DNA of 64,000 bases from Brevibacillus brevis (lineage in GTDB: Bacteria; Bacillota; Bacilli; Brevibacillales; Brevibacillaceae): positions 846,501 to 910,500 of the forward strand of contig NZ_LR134338.1 in the NCBI RefSeq assembly GCF_900637055.1. The letters are read 5' to 3'. A program made the position numbers and the translations under genes. Shown piece after piece: positions 17,110-24,885 of this stretch. The notes below the pieces were generated by a model, which saw nothing but the letters and a program-made list of their open reading frames with translations, made no database searches and had not been told where the DNA came from. Each line of letters begins with the position of its first letter. Position 1 is the stretch's first letter.

Positions 17110-17652
17110 GTGCAGGAGGATATCGAGCAGCGGATTAGCGCGATCTATCATGCTCACTATCAGGACGTTTACTACTTTCTGCTCCATTTTACCGGCAACC
17201 AGAATGATGCCGAGGATTTGACGCAGGAGGTTTTTACGAGAGTGTTAAAAGGGCTGGCCGGATTTGATGGCAGAGTCACTCTGAAAACATGGCTCTTCTC
17301 CATTGCCAAGCATGCGGCGATCGACCAGCATCGCAAGCAGAAGGTCAAGTCCTTTTTCTCAGAAAACTGGCTGATGAAGCTGGCGACCAAGGAAGGGAGT
17401 CCGGAAAACGTCCTGACCAAGAGGGAAAACGTTCGTGAGCTGAAGCAAGCGATCCAAAAGCTAGCGCCCCATTATCGTCTGGTTCTGATTTTGCGCTGCA
17501 TCGAGGAATACAGCGTCAAGGAGACGGCAGAAATCCTGGGTGTATCGGAATCCAAGGTGAAAGTAAACACCCATCGGGCATTAAAGCTGGTCAAAGAAAT
17601 GATGGATGATACGGAGGAAGGGGGCTTTCTAAATGAGTGGGCTAGAGGATGA
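17110..17652 (+). CDS. ECF RNA polymerase sigma factor
   Basis: A 180-residue extracytoplasmic-function sigma factor. Region 2 includes YFLLHFTGNQNDAEDLTQEVFTRV and the -10-recognition stretch LKTWLFSIAKHAAIDQHR. Region 4 contains LAPHYRLVLILRCIEEYSVKETAEILG and the helix-turn-helix VSESKVKVNTHRALKLVK. It starts at GTG 17110 with AGGAGG 7 bases upstream. It lies 17 bases after the YcdB-like gene and overlaps the anti-sigma gene by 20 bases. The ECF-like promoter before the operon probably makes it self-activating. Targets beyond this operon are unknown. Confidence 0.95.
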   Translation: MQEDIEQRISAIYHAHYQDVYYFLLHFTGNQNDAEDLTQEVFTRVLKGLAGFDGRVTLKTWLFSIAKHAAIDQHRKQKVKSFFSENWLMKLATKEGSPENVLTKRENVRELKQAIQKLAPHYRLVLILRCIEEYSVKETAEILGVSESKVKVNTHRALKLVKEMMDDTEEGGFLNEWARG

Positions 17653-19072
17653 GAAGCTGACGGTCCAACTGCGAGGGTTAAGAAGGCAAGACCCACCCCC
17701 TCGTCAGGAATTTGTCACCTATTTGGATCAGACGTTGGTTAAACAGGCAAGGCAGATGAAGCAGAGGAAAAAAGTGGGCCGTATCTTGTCGATGACAGGA
17801 GGTGCAGCTGCAACTGTCGTACTGGCTCTCTTGGTAGCTGTGCCTGACGGAAAAGAAGCACCAGATGGGACTAGCAGTGTACGTACGGAGCAGCGTGCAG
17901 AGAATGCGCCTTTACTGGCAAAAGAGAAGGACATACCGGAGCAAAGGAATATTCCTCTTGTTGCCGAGCAGCGGAAAATAAGCCAGGTGAAAGAACAGCC
18001 CAAACAGAAAGAACAGAGTGTCATTACGCAATCACAATCGCTCCCAAAAACGGCAACCACGGCAAGCAATACGCCGACGCTGTCTGTGGAGCAATATATG
18101 AAGCAGAAATTAGGCGATAAGAGTAAGCAATATCAACTCGCTTCTAACCATCAGGAAAAAGATACGGCTGTTTTTCAACGCGTGATTAACGGTATACCGT
18201 TCGCCGACAGTGTCGTGAAGGTTCACTTGGAGTCAGATGGATCACCAGCGGGTATGGTCATTGAGGAGAATCTCGATGCAGAAGCGGATCTCTCGATATT
18301 CCCCAACCCGGAAAAGGCAATTTCCAAAGAGGAAGCAGTACAAAGGCTGACAGCCAGTTTGAAGCAAGAAGAAGTAGCGACTTTTGCAGGCTATATCAAC
18401 GCATTGAACGGGGAAGTCCTCGATCGTCGCTTTCAGAGCGTGGCAGCAACTGGTAGCTATAGCTTCATCCCGATTCAGGCACAAGGTAAGCTGCTCATGG
18501 CCAACTCGGATGAGGAGATAGCCACTCTGATCCAAAAAGAGTTCGGTGTAGGTATCGAAGAGGTTAACCGTCCATTATCAACAGAAGAACACGACTCGTA
18601 CATGGAATATACGTGGAAAATGACAGATGCTACTTATCTCACTGCGAGGTTTGCCAAGAAATCTGGTCAACTGCTGGCGTATCGGATGAGAACAAATACG
18701 GAGTCACATACTTCCCCGGATCTGTCCCAAGCAGAAGCAGCCCAAATCGGTGCCAAAAAACTGGCGTACTATTTGCCAAGACAAATCACGCAGCTTGCAA
18801 TGGAGGGCTCGGCGGTGGAAGACTCAGCAATCAGGCTAGACTTCATTGCCATTACACAAGGAGCATTAGCGGAGAGTCACAAGTATAAGGTTTGGGTGGA
18901 TAGCACCAGCAGACAGGTAGTAGGCCTGGAAGGGAATTTTTCAGAGATAGGCGAGTCATCTACAGAGCCTAACAAGGGGAATAGTCCCTCACTGGAACTG
19001 CTTTATGTTTGGCCGGAATTTAACGGAAAACGGACGCCAGCACCCTATCTGGTGTACCAGGTGAAACAATAA
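17633..19072 (+). CDS. Membrane anti-sigma factor with YcdB-like ectodomain
   Basis: A 479-residue probable partner of the sigma factor encoded just upstream, with which its gene overlaps. The cytoplasmic N-terminus (residues 1-48) carries no Zn-binding HxxxCxxC motif. One membrane helix lies at about 50-70 (LSMTGGAAATVVLALLVAV). It is followed by a long Gln/Lys-rich linker and an extracytoplasmic region with the module start FPNPEKAISKEEAVQRL and NGIPFADSVVKVHLES. The same motif pair occurs in the secreted protein two genes upstream, so sensor and partner probably share a fold. The anti-sigma role is inferred from topology and gene order. The operon ends at the terminator at 19098. Confidence 0.75.
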   Translation: MSGLEDEKLTVQLRGLRRQDPPPRQEFVTYLDQTLVKQARQMKQRKKVGRILSMTGGAAATVVLALLVAVPDGKEAPDGTSSVRTEQRAENAPLLAKEKDIPEQRNIPLVAEQRKISQVKEQPKQKEQSVITQSQSLPKTATTASNTPTLSVEQYMKQKLGDKSKQYQLASNHQEKDTAVFQRVINGIPFADSVVKVHLESDGSPAGMVIEENLDAEADLSIFPNPEKAISKEEAVQRLTASLKQEEVATFAGYINALNGEVLDRRFQSVAATGSYSFIPIQAQGKLLMANSDEEIATLIQKEFGVGIEEVNRPLSTEEHDSYMEYTWKMTDATYLTARFAKKSGQLLAYRMRTNTESHTSPDLSQAEAAQIGAKKLAYYLPRQITQLAMEGSAVEDSAIRLDFIAITQGALAESHKYKVWVDSTSRQVVGLEGNFSEIGESSTEPNKGNSPSLELLYVWPEFNGKRTPAPYLVYQVKQ

Positions 19073-19097
19073 AACGACCGGGCTGCCTATTTGTTCC

Positions 19098-19143
19098 AGA
19101 CCATCTCAACTTTTTGAGTGGTCTTGTTTTTTTGTTATGTATT
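19098..19143 (+). terminator. Rho-independent terminator after the anti-sigma gene
   Basis: AGACCA-CTCAA pairs with TTGAG-TGGTCT, followed by TTG and seven further T. Confidence 0.85.
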
Positions 19144-19159
19144 ATGCTGTAGATGCGAG

Positions 19160-19435
19160 GTGAACGAGAGGAGTGACAGCAGTATCAGCAGTGAAATTAT
19201 CCGCGGTCATATCGATACGATTATTCTTCGTGTCCTGTGTGACGGCGATAACTATGGGTACGAAATCATCAAAGCCATTTTCAAAAACAGCGACGGTCGC
19301 TACGAACTGAAAGAGCCCTCTTTGTATACCAGTTTGAAAAGTGTAGAAGGGCTAACGTTGCCGTATCATATGCGCTGCCTTTTCTCTCCATCCTTATACC
19401 ACTGTGGCTCCACGCCATACCGCGACTTATTTTGA
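19160..19435 (+). pseudogene. PadR-family regulator truncated and fused out of frame to a membrane-gene tail
   Basis: From GTG 19160 the product reads as a normal PadR winged-helix N-terminus: EIIRGHIDTIILRVLCDGDNYGYEI, then GRYELKEPSLYTSLKSVE. Homology ends near base 19345. The downstream DNA, read in a different frame, encodes VAVSYALPFLSILIPLWLHA then NYDVGEGDVIAK, like the C-terminal membrane end of a neighbouring gene. So an internal deletion appears to have removed the PadR C-terminal half and most of the next gene. The fused 91-residue ORF lacks the dimerisation helix and is unlikely to work as a regulator. Confidence 0.7.
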
Positions 19436-19462
19436 ATTACGATGTAGGGGAAGGTGACGTCA

Positions 19463-20011
19463 TTGCGAAATAAAATCATACTTGCCTTGGTTCTTATCGG
19501 GGTTGTCCTGTTCATGGTCATTCAGATCATGATTATCCCGGAGAACGAAGCTCAATCCGAGCAATATCAATTGGCTCAGCAAAGCCCGCTGACTCACGAT
19601 TTGGAATCTATTTTGCCATACAAAAACAAATACATGGGCGCTACTTCGAATCTGGTCATGTTCAATCATCTGCCGTTGGATCAGCTCAAGAGAACCTTTC
19701 AGCTTCGTCCGGAGAAGTTTACGATTGAGATCCATTACGAGGACAAGACGACCGATGTCGAGGCAAAATTGTTCAAGCAAGCGATGCTGTATAACTCCGT
19801 GTCAGCCTTTGCGCTGGTAGACAATTTGCAAACAATCGAATATCGTTTTTCAGATACTACGATTGTTGCCGCACGAGTTGCTATTCAAGGTCTCTTCGGT
19901 GAGGATTTGGCATCGCTGTTGACAAAAGAAAAGTGGAAGACAGGTGTGCAGGACAAGTTGCGGGATGACCAATTTGTTGAAGAGGGAATGATGGAAATAG
20001 AGCGTATATAG
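19463..20011 (+). CDS. Membrane-anchored DUF4825-type protein
   Basis: An N-terminal helix (KIILALVLIGVVLFMVIQIMII) is followed by an extracytoplasmic domain with LPYKNKYMGATSNLVMFNHLP. This resembles the YxGdns-v opening of DUF4825 domains. GGGGAAGG at 19447-19454 fits TTG 19463 (8-base gap) better than GTG 19454, giving 182 residues. It directly follows the damaged PadR/membrane locus and was probably its third gene. PadR neighbours are often membrane stress proteins, but its role is unknown. The sequence itself is intact. Confidence 0.7.
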   Translation: MRNKIILALVLIGVVLFMVIQIMIIPENEAQSEQYQLAQQSPLTHDLESILPYKNKYMGATSNLVMFNHLPLDQLKRTFQLRPEKFTIEIHYEDKTTDVEAKLFKQAMLYNSVSAFALVDNLQTIEYRFSDTTIVAARVAIQGLFGEDLASLLTKEKWKTGVQDKLRDDQFVEEGMMEIERI

Positions 20012-20093
20012 TCAGTCATCTGAAGCCAAACTCCTTGGAGGTTACTTTACAAAATGGAGAGTCTTACTTGGGCTTTCCATTAAGATAAAAGAA

Positions 20094-20124
20094 AAAAGGG
20101 GCGAGCCTGATACTCGTCCCTTTT
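20094..20124. terminator. Bidirectional terminator between the DUF4825 gene and pit
   Basis: AAAAGGGGCGAG pairs fully (one G-T) with CTCGTCCCTTTT, A-rich on one side and T-rich on the other, between converging genes. Confidence 0.85.
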
Positions 20125-20128
20125 GCTT

Positions 20129-21136
20129 TTAGATAAATACGTGTAGCAACAAATACGTTGCTGCAGCGAGCAAGGCAGAAATCGGAAGCGTAATAAACCA
20201 GGTGATCACGATGCGTTTGGCAACGCCCCAATTGACGCTTTTTAGCCGTTTGGCTGCACCGACCCCCATGATCCCGGAAGAGATGACGTGGGTTGAGCTA
20301 ACAGGCAAGCCTAACTGCGTAAAGGTAAAAATGATCGAAGACGAGGTGAGATCGGCAGTGGCCCCATTAATCGGTTCAATCTTGGTGATTTTGCCCCCGA
20401 CCGTCTTGATGATTTTCCAGCCTCCGACAGAGGTTCCCAATCCCATCGCGAGGGCACAAATGAACTGCACCCAGAAAGGAATCGTGCTCGTATCTGCATG
20501 CAGGTCTGCGGCTACAAGCGCGAACACGATAATGCCCATCGCTTTCTGTGCGTCATTCGTTCCATGCGTAAAGGATTGCAGGGCCGCCGTGAAAATTTGA
20601 AAGAGGCGAAAACCCCGATTGACCTTGGTGGGGGGAACCATGACCCGACTGAAAATGAAATAGACCAAATTCATCATGAGATAAGCGGCAACCAGCGCGA
20701 TAACCGGTGACAAAATGAGCGCCTGGAATATTTTTAAAAAACCAGCCCAATTGATCTGCGCGCTCCCGGCGGAAGCGAGGACAGCACCTACGAGTGAGCC
20801 GATGAGAGCGTGAGACGAACTGCTGGGGATACCGTACCACCACGTAATCAAATTCCAAAGGATCGCAGCCAGGAGAGCAGCCATGACCACAAGCACACCG
20901 AATTCCAACTTGGCTGGATCGGCGATATCTCCACCGATTGTTTTCGCGACCCCGGTAAATGTCAGGGCACCGATAAAATTCATGATAGCCGCCAGGCCAA
21001 TGGCAATCTTAGGCGGGAGAGCTTTGGTGGATACGGTGGTTGCAATGGCATTGGCTGTATCATGAAATCCGTTGATAAAGTCAAAGGAAACAGCCAGGAT
21101 AATAACCGCAATAACAAGAGGAAGGCTCGTATGCAT
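20129..21136 (-). CDS. pit: Low-affinity inorganic phosphate transporter, PiT family
   Basis: A 335-residue membrane permease with the two repeated PiT signatures: GFHDTANAIATTVSTKALPP at residues 24-43 and FTHGTNDAQKAMGIIV in the second half, plus GIPSSSSHALIG and LGTSVGGWKIIKTVGGKI. About ten membrane helices. It takes up phosphate (as metal-phosphate complexes) with protons. Its start lies 19 bases after the DUF47 gene, the standard partner pair. No PhoP box was identified. Confidence 0.93.
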   Translation of the reverse strand: MHTSLPLVIAVIILAVSFDFINGFHDTANAIATTVSTKALPPKIAIGLAAIMNFIGALTFTGVAKTIGGDIADPAKLEFGVLVVMAALLAAILWNLITWWYGIPSSSSHALIGSLVGAVLASAGSAQINWAGFLKIFQALILSPVIALVAAYLMMNLVYFIFSRVMVPPTKVNRGFRLFQIFTAALQSFTHGTNDAQKAMGIIVFALVAADLHADTSTIPFWVQFICALAMGLGTSVGGWKIIKTVGGKITKIEPINGATADLTSSSIIFTFTQLGLPVSSTHVISSGIMGVGAAKRLKSVNWGVAKRIVITWFITLPISALLAAATYLLLHVFI

Positions 21137-21155
21137 GAAAGTAGGTCTCCTTGGT

Positions 21156-21773
21156 TTAAGAGTTGCCCATGATCACGGATTCCATCGCATCGGCGACATC
21201 CTCGCAATGATCCATGACATCTTCCAGCACTTCGTAAACCTCTTTGAGCTGCATGATGTGAATCGGATCGCTTGAGGTCTTGAACAATTGCCTGATGCTC
21301 CCCCTCACCAATTCATCCCCTTCGCTTTCCAAATCGTTAATGCGGATGATGTACTCCTTCATATCGGCCAGCTTTTGCTTTTGGAGTAGTTCGATGGCGA
21401 GAAGAATTTGCTTGGTAGCGTCTTCGATGAGTTGACCGAATCTCACCATCGTTTCATCTGCTTCTATGATGTCGTACATATAGAGCCTCGAAGCGCAAAA
21501 CTCCAATCCATCCAGCACATCATCCAGCTTGACGGCAAGGTCCAGGACGTCCTCACGCTCGATGGCGGTAATAAATGTTTTGTTGATTTGCACGATGATT
21601 TCATGGATAAGCTTGTCGCCTTTTGTTTCGTACTCCTTCATCTCTGTAGAAAAGGTTTTGACAGTCTCTAATGAAGTAATCTTGTATTCATTAAAATAGA
21701 TCGCTGTTTGATGTACATTTTTCGCAATCTCATACAAATCATCCAAGAGTGCGTCCGATTTGGTAAAAAGCAT
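21156..21773 (-). CDS. DUF47 (PhoU-like) Pit-accessory protein
   Basis: A cytoplasmic, all-helical protein of the DUF47/TIGR00153 family that pairs with PiT transporters and resembles PhoU. The sequence is mostly amphipathic helix with acidic ExxxD repeats such as ETKGDKLIHEII and DLESEGDELVRGS, matching the metal-cluster motifs of PhoU-like proteins. GGAGG sits 7 bases before ATG 21773. An upstream in-frame TTG (21779) is too close to that site. It is the first gene of the DUF47-pit operon and probably modulates transport. Confidence 0.9.
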   Translation of the reverse strand: MLFTKSDALLDDLYEIAKNVHQTAIYFNEYKITSLETVKTFSTEMKEYETKGDKLIHEIIVQINKTFITAIEREDVLDLAVKLDDVLDGLEFCASRLYMYDIIEADETMVRFGQLIEDATKQILLAIELLQKQKLADMKEYIIRINDLESEGDELVRGSIRQLFKTSSDPIHIMQLKEVYEVLEDVMDHCEDVADAMESVIMGNS

Positions 21774-21854
21774 AAACAAACCTCCACTTCAAAAACCCGA
21801 ATAGGAGTATTTTGAGTGGAGGAGGTGGGGATTATGCACTTTTTCACTAACTCT

Positions 21855-22469
21855 TTACGTTAAGAGTAATTGGGCTGCCATATAGGCGGCCACTCCCCAC
21901 ATAATCACAGCTGAAACCATGTTGAGGCCGCGCTGCAATTTTCCAGAACGGTCCAATCGTCCTGCCGTGCGACCAGCTACGGAAAGGCCAAAAAACCAGA
22001 GGCAGGATACGAGGATACAGGAAATCGTAAAGCCCCATTTTTCTGTTCCGGTATAACTGAGTGAACTGGTGCCGATCACGCCGATCGTATCGAGAATCGC
22101 ATGCGGGTTCAACAGGGAGACAGAGGCAGCAAACATGATCTGTTTTTTGGCCGAAAAGCGCTCTTTTTCTTCATCCTCCGTATTTGGACGGCTGCGCCAA
22201 GTTAAATACCCCATGTACACCAAAAAGAAGAAGCCGACGATATACAGAACCGTTTTCAGCCATGTGACTGTCAATACGACCAAAGAGACTCCCAATACCG
22301 CCAATAAAATGAGCAGCGTATCACAGAGTGCCGCAGTCAGTACGACAGGCATGGCGCGAAGTAATGTAGGTTGTAGAGCCCCCTGATTAAAAACGAAAAC
22401 ATTTTGTGCGCCGAGCGGTAAAATAAGTCCAAAAGCAAGCACAAAACCGTGCAAAATCGCTTCCAGCAT
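21855..22469 (-). CDS. LysE/ArgO-family amino acid exporter
   Basis: A 204-residue membrane protein with six predicted helices and the LysE N-terminal signature GLILPLGAQNVFVFNQGA and the second conserved stretch LTAALCDTLLILLAVLGVS. ATG 22469 is 8 bases after GGGGAGG; the ATG at 22475 is too close. It exports basic or other amino acids to avoid toxic build-up. It is divergent from a MocR-type regulator, which probably controls it. The amino acid exported cannot be read from sequence. Confidence 0.9.
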   Translation of the reverse strand: MLEAILHGFVLAFGLILPLGAQNVFVFNQGALQPTLLRAMPVVLTAALCDTLLILLAVLGVSLVVLTVTWLKTVLYIVGFFFLVYMGYLTWRSRPNTEDEEKERFSAKKQIMFAASVSLLNPHAILDTIGVIGTSSLSYTGTEKWGFTISCILVSCLWFFGLSVAGRTAGRLDRSGKLQRGLNMVSAVIMWGVAAYMAAQLLLT

Positions 22470-22558
22470 GATCATTTCCTCCCCGTTTCTCTCTCGATAC
22501 AAAGGCCATCTGCATTACTGTCATTATTCACGGTTGTGAATCCGTTGTCTCCAGCCAA

Positions 22559-22578
22559 TTGGTTTACATCCAAACCAA
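22559..22578. promoter_or_regulatory. Candidate MocR operator between the LysE and MocR genes
   Basis: A perfect inverted repeat TTGGTTT-N6-AAACCAA overlaps a direct repeat of CCAATT (22555 and 22579, 24 bases apart). It sits in the divergent promoter gap 39 bases before the regulator start. MocR factors often bind spaced direct repeats. Assignment is by position only. Confidence 0.45.
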
Positions 22579-22616
22579 CCAATTTGTACAATGATAAAAC
22601 AAGGAGGAATGTGCCT

Positions 22617-24065
22617 GTGCTGACGATAGACTGGAAGCCTGACAAATCATCTGACATCCCGATCTACGCGCAGATCGTGGCTTATATTAAGGGGAAAATC
22701 GCAGGCGGTGAATGGCCGATCAATAGTAAATTGCCAACACAAAGAGCGTTAGCGCAAGCCTTTGATGTAAACCGCAGTACGGTGGTGACGGCGTTGGAAG
22801 AGCTAAAAGCGGATGGATTCATTGAAGCGACAGTAGGCAGTGGCTCCGTCGTTAGCAACAACACATGGTCCTTATTGACGACCGCCCCTCCACCCAATTG
22901 GCTAGGCTACGTTCAGGCAGGGGCGCATCTCCCCAACTCGCCGACGATTCAGGATATCAATCGTTATGAGCCAGACCCGAGGTACATTCGCTTGGGGACA
23001 GGGGAGCTTTCGCCGAGCTTGATTCCAGTTGCGGAGATGGAAGAGGTCATGGCTAGCTTGCAGGGCAGAATGACTCATCTCGGATATTCGGAGCCAAAAG
23101 GGCTGTTGCCTTTGCGCCAGGCGATCAGCGATCATTTGCGGAGCAGGGGGATCGAAGCTTCTCCGGCTTCTATTTTGATCGTTTCGGGGGCCCTTCAAGC
23201 TTTGCAGTTGATATCGATTGGCATCCTTCACCGTGGATCTGCCATCTTGCTCGAACAGCCTTCGTATTTATTCTCACTGCCTTTGTTTCAATCCTCGGGA
23301 ATGCGTCTGGTTGGTGTGCCGATGGATGCGGAAGGAATCTCTCCCCAAGTGCTAGCGAGACAAAAACAGGCGCATAACGCGGCACTGCTCTATACGATTT
23401 CGGCTTACCACAATCCGACGGGGATTAGCCTATCAGAGAATCGAAGGGAGCAAGTCCTGGCTGCCTGTGAGCGGGAGAGACTGCCTGTATTGGAAGACGA
23501 TGTTTATGGAGAATTGTGGTTAGATGAGCCGGGGGCCTTGCCGTTGAAAGCGAGGGATCAGAGCGGGTTAGTCTTGTATTTGGGCAGCTTGTCCAAAACA
23601 CTCAGTCCGGGGCTGCGGATTGGCTGGATTGTAGGGCCAGAGCCTGTCATTGAACGCCTCGCGGATGTGAAAATGCAAACGGACTACGGAGCAAGTGCTA
23701 TTTCCCAATGGGTGGCGACAGAATGGCTCACAAGCGGGAGATATTCCCGGCATCTGGATCAGCTAAGAGCGGCACTGCGACACAGAAGGGACAGGATGTG
23801 TGAATGGCTTGCCCGCTGGTTTGACGATTTGGCAGATTGGCGTATTCCACATGGCGGTTTTTATATTTGGCTGCGTCTGCATCAGGCGGTTTCGATGCGC
23901 AAGCTTTTTACAGAAGCACTGGCAAAAGGTGTCCTGTTAAACCCCGGCTTTGTTTATGATCATACGGATAGTCATCATCTTCGCTTGTCCTACGTGTACG
24001 CAGAGGAAGCCGACATGGAAAAGGCGCTGTTTGTATTATCACAGCTTCTGCGTGGCAGGAGATAA
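22617..24065 (+). CDS. MocR-type (GntR/aminotransferase) transcriptional regulator
   Basis: A 482-residue fusion: a GntR winged-helix at residues 15-80 (IYAQIVAYIKGKIAGGEW, then LPTQRALAQAFDVNRSTVV) joined to a PLP-dependent class I aminotransferase fold. The PLP lysine lies in GSLSKTLSPGLRIGW and the cofactor-binding Asn/Asp region in SAYHNPTG. GTG 22617, 9 bases after AAGGAGG, is the best start; the long upstream open frame crosses the divergent promoter. Such regulators sense a PLP-binding amine or vitamin. The divergent LysE exporter is the obvious target. Confidence 0.9.
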   Translation: MLTIDWKPDKSSDIPIYAQIVAYIKGKIAGGEWPINSKLPTQRALAQAFDVNRSTVVTALEELKADGFIEATVGSGSVVSNNTWSLLTTAPPPNWLGYVQAGAHLPNSPTIQDINRYEPDPRYIRLGTGELSPSLIPVAEMEEVMASLQGRMTHLGYSEPKGLLPLRQAISDHLRSRGIEASPASILIVSGALQALQLISIGILHRGSAILLEQPSYLFSLPLFQSSGMRLVGVPMDAEGISPQVLARQKQAHNAALLYTISAYHNPTGISLSENRREQVLAACERERLPVLEDDVYGELWLDEPGALPLKARDQSGLVLYLGSLSKTLSPGLRIGWIVGPEPVIERLADVKMQTDYGASAISQWVATEWLTSGRYSRHLDQLRAALRHRRDRMCEWLARWFDDLADWRIPHGGFYIWLRLHQAVSMRKLFTEALAKGVLLNPGFVYDHTDSHHLRLSYVYAEEADMEKALFVLSQLLRGRR

Positions 24066-24071
24066 TGAGAA

Positions 24072-24101
24072 GAAGACACCTGTGTTATGTCAGGTGTCTT
24101 C
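24072..24101. terminator. Hairpin between converging mocR-like and cotF genes
   Basis: GAAGACACCTG and CAGGTGTCTTC form a perfect 11-bp stem with an 8-base loop. No clear T run follows, so function as a terminator is likely but not certain. Confidence 0.6.
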
Positions 24102-24108
24102 CGTTATT

Positions 24109-24441
24109 TCAGTGGTAGGGGAACTGCGTGGAGTACCCGCTATACTGCTGATAAGCTTGTTGCAGTTGTTGCTGCTGGGCAGCTTCCAGCTTGTACCATC
24201 CCTTTTGGAACATGAGATTGAAAGCATCGCGTGCTGACTGATGGGTTTCATTCAAAATTTGCAGCATGTCATCATAAAGCTGCTGATGGCTGGCTTCACG
24301 AACGGCGACGTTAAAGTTATCTGTCAAGTATTTGCAGGTAGCCAGACAGTCGTTGAGGTAGTCACGATCGTTCATTTGCGGACCTTTTACTTGTGGCAGC
24401 TGACCGGATTGCGGATTGGCGATCTGGTTTTGGTTTGGCAT
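24109..24441 (-). CDS. CotF-family spore coat protein
   Basis: A 110-residue protein with a CotF-type helical region: MNDRDYLNDCLATCKYLTDNF, then SHQQLYDDMLQILNETHQSARDAFNLM, ending in a Gln/Tyr-rich tail (QQAYQQYSGYSTQFPYH). CotF-like proteins are ferritin-like helical bundles found in spore coats. It lies 13 bases downstream of a second protein of the same type, forming an operon of coat genes. Confidence 0.85.
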   Translation of the reverse strand: MPNQNQIANPQSGQLPQVKGPQMNDRDYLNDCLATCKYLTDNFNVAVREASHQQLYDDMLQILNETHQSARDAFNLMFQKGWYKLEAAQQQQLQQAYQQYSGYSTQFPYH

Positions 24442-24454
24442 CCCGATTCCTCCC

Positions 24455-24781
24455 TTATTGCATTTGATGTTGTGGTTGGGATTGCTGTTGCTGTTGCTGG
24501 GACTGTGTCTGCGGAAGGGTCGCCATTACTGCGGTGTTGTTGTTTTGCAGGTGACTCAGCAGTTTTTGGTAGTGTCGCTGGTGCATTTGTCCTTGCTGCT
24601 CCAGACATTGCTTGACCTGAGGATCAGTAGCCTGCTGTGCGAAAGCATGCAGCTTTTTGAAAGCGATCAGTTCCCATGACAAAGCATCCTTGAGGTAGCT
24701 CAAGTCCTTCGTCGAGATGACCTTGGGAGGTTCGGGAATCGGTGCTTGTGTAAAGGGCTTGGAAGACAGGATGGATGGCAT
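24455..24781 (-). CDS. CotF-like spore coat protein, Gln-rich tail
   Basis: A 108-residue protein with a Pro-rich N-terminus, a helical core (STKDLSYLKDALSWELIAFK, VKQCLEQQGQMHQRHYQKLL) and a low-complexity Gln/Ser/His tail. ATG 24781 is preceded by AAAGGAG at a 7-base gap. Upstream extension to 24982 would run through a terminator and lacks a ribosome site. The core resembles the two-helix CotF/ferritin-like pattern of the next gene, so the two may be an ancient duplication. Confidence 0.75.
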   Translation of the reverse strand: MPSILSSKPFTQAPIPEPPKVISTKDLSYLKDALSWELIAFKKLHAFAQQATDPQVKQCLEQQGQMHQRHYQKLLSHLQNNNTAVMATLPQTQSQQQQQQSQPQHQMQ

Positions 24782-24856
24782 CGGGTTGCTCCTTTCAGAT
24801 GGAATCATGTATAGGATAAGCAACAAGTGAGGATGTAACCCCTGAGGATTGCAGCC

Positions 24857-24885
24857 AAAAAAAATCCGGTCGCAAAGGACCGGAT
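24857..24885 (-). terminator. Rho-independent terminator after the P-loop/Asp23 gene
   Basis: On the minus strand TCCGGTCC-TTTGC-GACCGGA runs into eight T. It touches the stop codon of the upstream gene. Confidence 0.9.
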
